Below, one piece after another: positions 6,929-10,304 of a stretch of DNA of 10,304 nucleotides (position 1 is the first letter of the stretch; each line of letters begins with the position of its first letter). A program made the translations under genes and the position numbers. The notes beneath the pieces are model-generated. The model did not search any database. It was not told the DNA's origin and was given only the letters and a program-made list of their open reading frames with translations. Origin of the DNA: Bradyrhizobium sp. (GTDB lineage: Bacteria > Pseudomonadota > Alphaproteobacteria > Rhizobiales > Xanthobacteraceae); the NCBI GenBank assembly GCA_028290305.1, contig JAQGKC010000440.1, forward strand, positions 1-10,304, given 5' to 3'.

Positions 6929-6945
6929 TGGCATACCAAATGCCA
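6929..6945. promoter_or_regulatory. Candidate GntR operator O1, gntR side
   Basis: TGGCATACCAAATGCCA is a 6+5+6 perfect inverted repeat, identical to the copy at 7010-7026. It lies 55-71 bp upstream of the gntR start, immediately downstream of a TTGACA -35 on the minus strand, where a bound repressor would block gntR-oxc-frc. Confidence 0.7.
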
Positions 6946-7009
6946 GAATGTCAAGTTGCCCGTGTTTTCGGCACTTCGATTTGATGGCTTGCCTTGACAA
7001 CTGTGTTTC

Positions 7010-7026
7010 TGGCATACCAAATGCCA
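7010..7026. promoter_or_regulatory. Candidate GntR operator O2, synthetase side
   Basis: This is a second identical TGGCATACCAAATGCCA, centred 81 bp from the first. It starts 10 bases after a plus-strand TTGACA (6994-6999), so it covers the -10 region of the synthetase promoter. Exact repetition of a palindromic 17-mer in a divergent gap next to a GntR gene is strong evidence for an operator. Confidence 0.7.
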
Positions 7027-7184
7027 TATCGATCCAATCGTCGGCAATCCGAACCATGCCGGAGCGAGCGCGGACCCGCGTTTGCGATCTCAGGGAATAC
7101 GGATGGGTACGTGCAGGCGATCAGGGTCCTGATATCGGGGACGCGCCGCCGACGAATCAAAAATAGACGTCAAGGAGGAAGCTA

Positions 7185-9314
7185 ATGTCGAATTCCAAAG
7201 ATGCGGTCCGCAAAATACTCGATCTGGTCAAAGCGGACAAACGCACAAGTCTGACGGCGCCGGAGGGCAAACTGGTCTGCGATGCCTATGGCATTCCGGT
7301 TCCGAAGGAGGGCGTGGCCAAATCCGCCGGTGAAGCAGCAAAGATCGCAACCGACATGGGCTTTCCGGTGGTGATGAAGATTGTCTCGCCGGACATTCTT
7401 CACAAGACCGAGGCGGGCGGCGTGATGGTGGGCGTGAAGACCGCCGCCGACGCCGAGAAGAATTACGCGACCATTCTGGCGAATGCCAAGAAGTACAAAT
7501 CCGATGCCAAGATCGAGGGCATCCAGGTTCAGCAGATGCTGGCCGGCGGCACCGAGGTCATCATCGGCTCCATTACCGACGGCTCGTTCGGCAAGCTGGT
7601 GGCCTTCGGCCTCGGCGGCGTGCTGGTCGAGGTTTTGAAAGACATCACCTTCCGCCTGGCGCCCGCGACCAAGCAGGATGCGCTGTCGATGCTGGATGGC
7701 ATCCAGGCCAATGAGATGCTGAAGGGCGTGCGCGGCGGCGATCCGGTCAACCGTGACGCGCTGGCCGACGTCATCGTCAAGGTGTCGCAACTCGTCAGCG
7801 ACTTCCAGGAAATCGTCGAACTCGATCTCAATCCGGTATTCGCCACCAAGAAGGACGCGATCGCCGCCGACGTCCGCATCGTGGTCGACTTCGACTACAA
7901 GCCCCGCCCGGCGCCGCGCTCGAACGAGGAAATCGTCACCGCGATGAACCGCATCATGCAGCCGAAGGCGGTTGCCGTGATCGGCGCTTCCGCCGAAGAC
8001 GGCAAGATCGGCAACTCGGTGATGAAGAATCTGATCAACGGCGGTTACAAGGGTGACATTTATCCGATCCACCCGAAGGCGGCCGAGATTCTCGGCTACA
8101 AGGCCTTTAAGAGCGTCAAGGACGTGCCCGGCGTGATCGACACCGCGGTGTTTGCGATTCCCGCGAAGTTCGTCGCGGGGGCGCTCACCGAATGCGGCGA
8201 GAAGAAAATTCCCGGCGCGGTCCTCATTCCCTCAGGCTTTGCCGAAGCAGGCGCGCCGGAATTGCAGGACGAAATCGTCGAGATCGGCAAGAAATACAAC
8301 GTTCGCCTGATGGGGCCGAACATCTACGGCTTCTATTATACGCCGGCCAATCTCTGCGCCACGTTCTGCACCGCCTATGACGTCAAGGGCCACGCGGCAT
8401 TGTCGTCGCAGTCCGGCGGCATCGGCATGGCGATCATCGGCTTCTCGCGCTCCGCCAAGATGGGCGTCTCCGCGATCGTCGGCCTCGGCAACAAGTCCGA
8501 TATCGACGAGGACGATCTGCTGGCGTTCTTCGAGCAGGATCCCAACACCAATCTGATCGCCCAGCACTGCGAGGACCTGAAGGACGGCCGCGCCTTCGCC
8601 GAAGCCGCCAAGCGCGTCTCGAAGAAGAAGCCGGTGATCGTGCTGAAGGCCGGCCGCACCTCGGCCGGCGCCAAGGCGGCCTCGTCGCACACCGGCGCGC
8701 TCGCCGGCAACGACAAGATCTACGAGGACGTGCTGAAGCAGTCGGGCGTGATCCGCGCCCGCAGCTTGAGGCAATTGCTCGAATTCGCGCGCGGCGTGCC
8801 GGTGCTGCCGACGCCGAAGGGCGAGAACGTGCTGATCATCACCGGCGCGGGCGGCTCGGGCGTGCTGCTGTCGGACTCGGTGGTCGATAACGGCCTGTCG
8901 CTGATGGCGATGCCGCCGGACCTGGACGCTGCGTTCCGCAAGTTCATCCCACCGTTCGGCGCGGCCGGCAATCCCGTCGACATCACCGGCGGCGAGCCGC
9001 CGATCACCTATGTCAACACCGTCAAGCTCGGCTTGTCGGACGAGCGCATCCATGCACTGATCCTCGGCTATTGGCACACCATCGTGACGCCGCCGATGGT
9101 GTTCGCCCGCAACATGGTCGAGGTGAAAAAAGAGATGGAGGCCAAGGGCTTCGTGAAGCCGATCGTCGCGTCGCTGGCCGGTGACGTCGAGGTCGAGGAG
9201 GCCGCCGAATATCTCTACCAGAACGGCATCCCGGCCTATGCCTATTCGACCGAATTGCCGGTCGAGGTGCTCGGTGCGAAATACAAATGGGCGCGCGGCG
9301 CGGGCCTGCTCTAG
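7185..9314 (+). CDS. ADP-forming acyl-CoA synthetase (acetate-CoA ligase family), ATP-grasp domain first
   Basis: A 709-residue single-chain enzyme of the NDP-forming acyl-CoA synthetase family, which makes acyl-CoA from an acid, CoA and ATP through phosphohistidine. The ATP-grasp (beta) part comes first (about 20-235) and includes SPDILHKTEAGGV, with His73 as the beta-side histidine. The alpha part follows: a CoA-binding Rossmann fold starting at QPKAVAVIGAS (259-269), then ligase domains with the phosphohistidine loop SSHTGALAGND, His502. The conserved GGSGVLLSD and GNPVDITGG segments are present. Many relatives have the reverse domain order. The start has AAGGAGG at ideal spacing. Transcribed divergently from gntR and probably under the same regulator, it may form a CoA ester for the oxalate cycle. 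Acetate or another short acid is equally possible from sequence alone. Confidence 0.9.
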   Translation: MSNSKDAVRKILDLVKADKRTSLTAPEGKLVCDAYGIPVPKEGVAKSAGEAAKIATDMGFPVVMKIVSPDILHKTEAGGVMVGVKTAADAEKNYATILANAKKYKSDAKIEGIQVQQMLAGGTEVIIGSITDGSFGKLVAFGLGGVLVEVLKDITFRLAPATKQDALSMLDGIQANEMLKGVRGGDPVNRDALADVIVKVSQLVSDFQEIVELDLNPVFATKKDAIAADVRIVVDFDYKPRPAPRSNEEIVTAMNRIMQPKAVAVIGASAEDGKIGNSVMKNLINGGYKGDIYPIHPKAAEILGYKAFKSVKDVPGVIDTAVFAIPAKFVAGALTECGEKKIPGAVLIPSGFAEAGAPELQDEIVEIGKKYNVRLMGPNIYGFYYTPANLCATFCTAYDVKGHAALSSQSGGIGMAIIGFSRSAKMGVSAIVGLGNKSDIDEDDLLAFFEQDPNTNLIAQHCEDLKDGRAFAEAAKRVSKKKPVIVLKAGRTSAGAKAASSHTGALAGNDKIYEDVLKQSGVIRARSLRQLLEFARGVPVLPTPKGENVLIITGAGGSGVLLSDSVVDNGLSLMAMPPDLDAAFRKFIPPFGAAGNPVDITGGEPPITYVNTVKLGLSDERIHALILGYWHTIVTPPMVFARNMVEVKKEMEAKGFVKPIVASLAGDVEVEEAAEYLYQNGIPAYAYSTELPVEVLGAKYKWARGAGLL

Positions 9315-9330
9315 GACGTTGCTCGACAGA

Positions 9331-9356
9331 GCCGCTCCGGCGATCGCCGGAGCGGC
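9331..9356 (+). terminator. Terminator-like palindrome after the acyl-CoA synthetase gene
   Basis: A perfect 26-bp palindrome (13-bp arms, 9331-9343 and 9344-9356) rich in G and C begins 17 bp past the stop codon. No U-tract follows, so it may be a Rho-assisted terminator or an mRNA 3'-end stabiliser rather than a classic intrinsic terminator. Confidence 0.55.
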
Positions 9357-9370
9357 ACGAGCTGGATCCG

Positions 9371-9460
9371 AAAAAGCATGCCCTCGGGCCACGGCCCGAT
9401 GGGTCGCGGTTTTCCTCGCGACAAACGCGAAGCGTTTGCGCGGAGATCATGCTCGAAGAA
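9371..9460. repeat. Palindromic intergenic element with nested hairpins
   Basis: GCATG (9376-9380) and CATGC (9448-9452) bound a segment with two nested hairpins. One is at 9381-9403 (CCC-TCGGGCC against GGCCCGATGGG, one bulge). The other is at 9417-9442, with CAAACGC-GAA-GCGTTTG flanked by CGCG on both sides. The GGATCCGAAAAAGCATGC start and the GATCATGCTC end resemble a dispersed Bradyrhizobium-group repeat, from memory. It fills the gap before the IclR gene and holds no reading frame of note. Confidence 0.55.
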
Positions 9461-9531
9461 TAAGCTCTCGATTTCTGACAAAGCGGACCCATCGATCAGT
9501 ACTGCGGCTCACGGGATGAGGTGAAGTTGCG

Positions 9532-10304
9532 ATGGAGCGAAATGTGATCCGGCGCAAGGCTGTCGAGCCGAAGTCAGACCACGACTGCGAACCGCGGGAC
9601 GGCGGAGTCCGTTCCGTCGATCGCGCGCTGCAGATCATCGAGACGCTCGCTGAGGACGACGAAGGATATCGCCTGAGCGACCTTGCGGTCCGCACCGGCC
9701 TGTCGACCTCCACCGCCCATCGGCTGCTGACCGCCCTGGAAAAACGCCGCTTCGTGCAGTTCGACCGCACCGCATCGAAGTGGCATGTCGGCGCGCAGAG
9801 CTTTGCGGTGGGGGCGACCTTCACCCGCCGCCGCAACGTCGTGGCGCAGGCGGTGCCGTATTTGCGCAAACTGCGCGACCTGACCCGCGAAACCGCCAAT
9901 CTCGCCGTCGTCGACGACGAGGCGATCATCGTGCTCACGCGGGTGGAAAGCCGCGAGATCATGCGTTCGCTCACCAAGGTCGGCGGCCGCGTGGCGATGG
10001 TCGCCTCCGGCGCCGGCAAGGCGGTGCTCGCCACCTATTCCGACGCGGATGTCAGCGCGATCATCCGCCATCACGGCATGCCGCGGCTGACGGAAAAGTC
10101 GATCGTGCGGCCGGGCGATCTGTTCAAGGAATTGGCCGCGATTCGCCGCCGGGGTTACGCCGTGGACGATGAGGAAGCCTGCATGGGTCTGCGCTGCATC
10201 GCCGCGGTGGTCTACAATGATTGCAGCGAGCCGCTCGCGGCGATTTCAGTGTCAGGCATGACCAGCCGCGTGAGCGACGATCGCCTGCCCCTTCTCGGCA
10301 GGGC
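9532..10304 (+). CDS. IclR-family regulator, glyoxylate-type effector pocket, 3' end outside the window
   Basis: The first 257 codons are present, nearly the whole of a typical 250-280-residue IclR protein. The winged helix-turn-helix occupies about 25-85, with RSVDRALQIIETLAE (27-41) and the recognition region TGLSTSTAHRLLTALE (55-70). The effector domain follows. Asp212, Cys222, Ser239 and Ser241 keep the exact mutual spacing of the glyoxylate-binding residues that I recall for E. coli AllR (Asp207, Cys217, Ser234, Ser236). The context EEACMGLRCIAA and AISVSGMTSR is typical of AllR- and BhcR-like proteins. A 2-oxoacid such as glyoxylate is therefore the likely effector. The ATG at 9532 is the only good start, since the frame has a stop at 9517-9519; GAGGTGAAG upstream is a modest ribosome binding site. 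The target genes probably lie to the right of the window. A role in oxalate use is possible but not shown. Confidence 0.88.
   Translation, partial: MERNVIRRKAVEPKSDHDCEPRDGGVRSVDRALQIIETLAEDDEGYRLSDLAVRTGLSTSTAHRLLTALEKRRFVQFDRTASKWHVGAQSFAVGATFTRRRNVVAQAVPYLRKLRDLTRETANLAVVDDEAIIVLTRVESREIMRSLTKVGGRVAMVASGAGKAVLATYSDADVSAIIRHHGMPRLTEKSIVRPGDLFKELAAIRRRGYAVDDEEACMGLRCIAAVVYNDCSEPLAAISVSGMTSRVSDDRLPLLGR

Larger units (their letters stand above)
6875..7184. promoter_or_regulatory. Divergent control region between gntR and the acyl-CoA synthetase gene
   Basis: This 310-bp gap serves both directions and holds no gene. On the plus strand TTGACA (6994-6999) is a perfect -35 whose -10 position falls in the operator at 7010-7026. 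On the minus strand TTGACA (6954-6949) is followed 3 bases later by the operator at 6929-6945. Neither has a good -10 hexamer. The stretch 7027-7171 is an untranslated leader in which I see only a weak 6-bp inverted repeat (7120-7133). AAGGAGG (7172-7178) is the ribosome binding site for the synthetase gene. Confidence 0.65.

Noticed and set aside
6875..7057. A 61-residue N-terminal extension of the GntR protein from an in-frame ATG at 7057
   Set aside because: The extension translates both operators and a -35 element, has no good ribosome binding site, and the GTG at 6874 has GGAGGAG at the right distance.
7491..7510. A TGGC-GAAT-GCCA palindrome resembling the GntR operator inside the synthetase gene
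   Set aside because: The spacing between the arms differs from the 17-bp operator and it lies in coding sequence; most likely chance.
8232..9392. Long minus-strand open frames opposite the acyl-CoA synthetase gene
   Set aside because: They are shadow frames caused by GC-rich third codon positions; the plus-strand protein carries the catalytic motifs.

Overview
The window reads as a chromosomal oxalate-catabolism locus from a high-GC alphaproteobacterium. The protein style, the codon use and the palindromic intergenic repeats all suggest the Bradyrhizobium / Rhodopseudomonas / Afipia group. That assignment rests on recognition rather than a search.

Layout, left to right. The minus strand holds the 5' part of an oxalate/formate-antiporter-like MFS transporter (744 down to the window edge). 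Next comes a complete paralogue of it (2304-1021) with its own intrinsic terminator. A 45-residue small protein (2698-2561) follows, with its own promoter region and terminator. Then come frc, formyl-CoA:oxalate CoA-transferase (4178-2901), oxc, oxalyl-CoA decarboxylase (6072-4333), and a GntR/FCD-family regulator (6874-6146). A 310-bp divergent control region separates the regulator from a plus-strand ADP-forming acyl-CoA synthetase with both phospho-relay histidines (7185-9314). Last is an IclR-family regulator (9532 to the right edge) whose effector-pocket residues match those of the glyoxylate-binding regulator AllR.

How it works together (inference from known families). A transporter brings oxalate in, in exchange for formate. 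Frc moves CoA from formyl-CoA to oxalate. Oxc decarboxylates oxalyl-CoA to formyl-CoA plus CO2. The ADP-forming ligase could supply an acyl-CoA to prime or refill this CoA cycle, but its substrate is not known.

The strongest non-coding signal is a 17-bp inverted repeat, TGGYAT-N5-ATRCCA. Two identical copies lie between gntR and the ligase gene. Variants with at most one arm mismatch lie in front of MFS1, MFS2 and the small gene. No copy was found in front of oxc or frc, which fits their transcription from the gntR promoter. I read these sites as the operators of the GntR protein, making the locus a self-contained regulon that includes the unstudied 45-residue protein. The MFS1 and small-gene promoters also share a 14-mer resembling a PhaR-type site, and the MFS1 leader carries two tandem 19-bp inverted repeats of unknown cognate factor. 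I saw no tRNA, rRNA, CRISPR array or insertion sequence.
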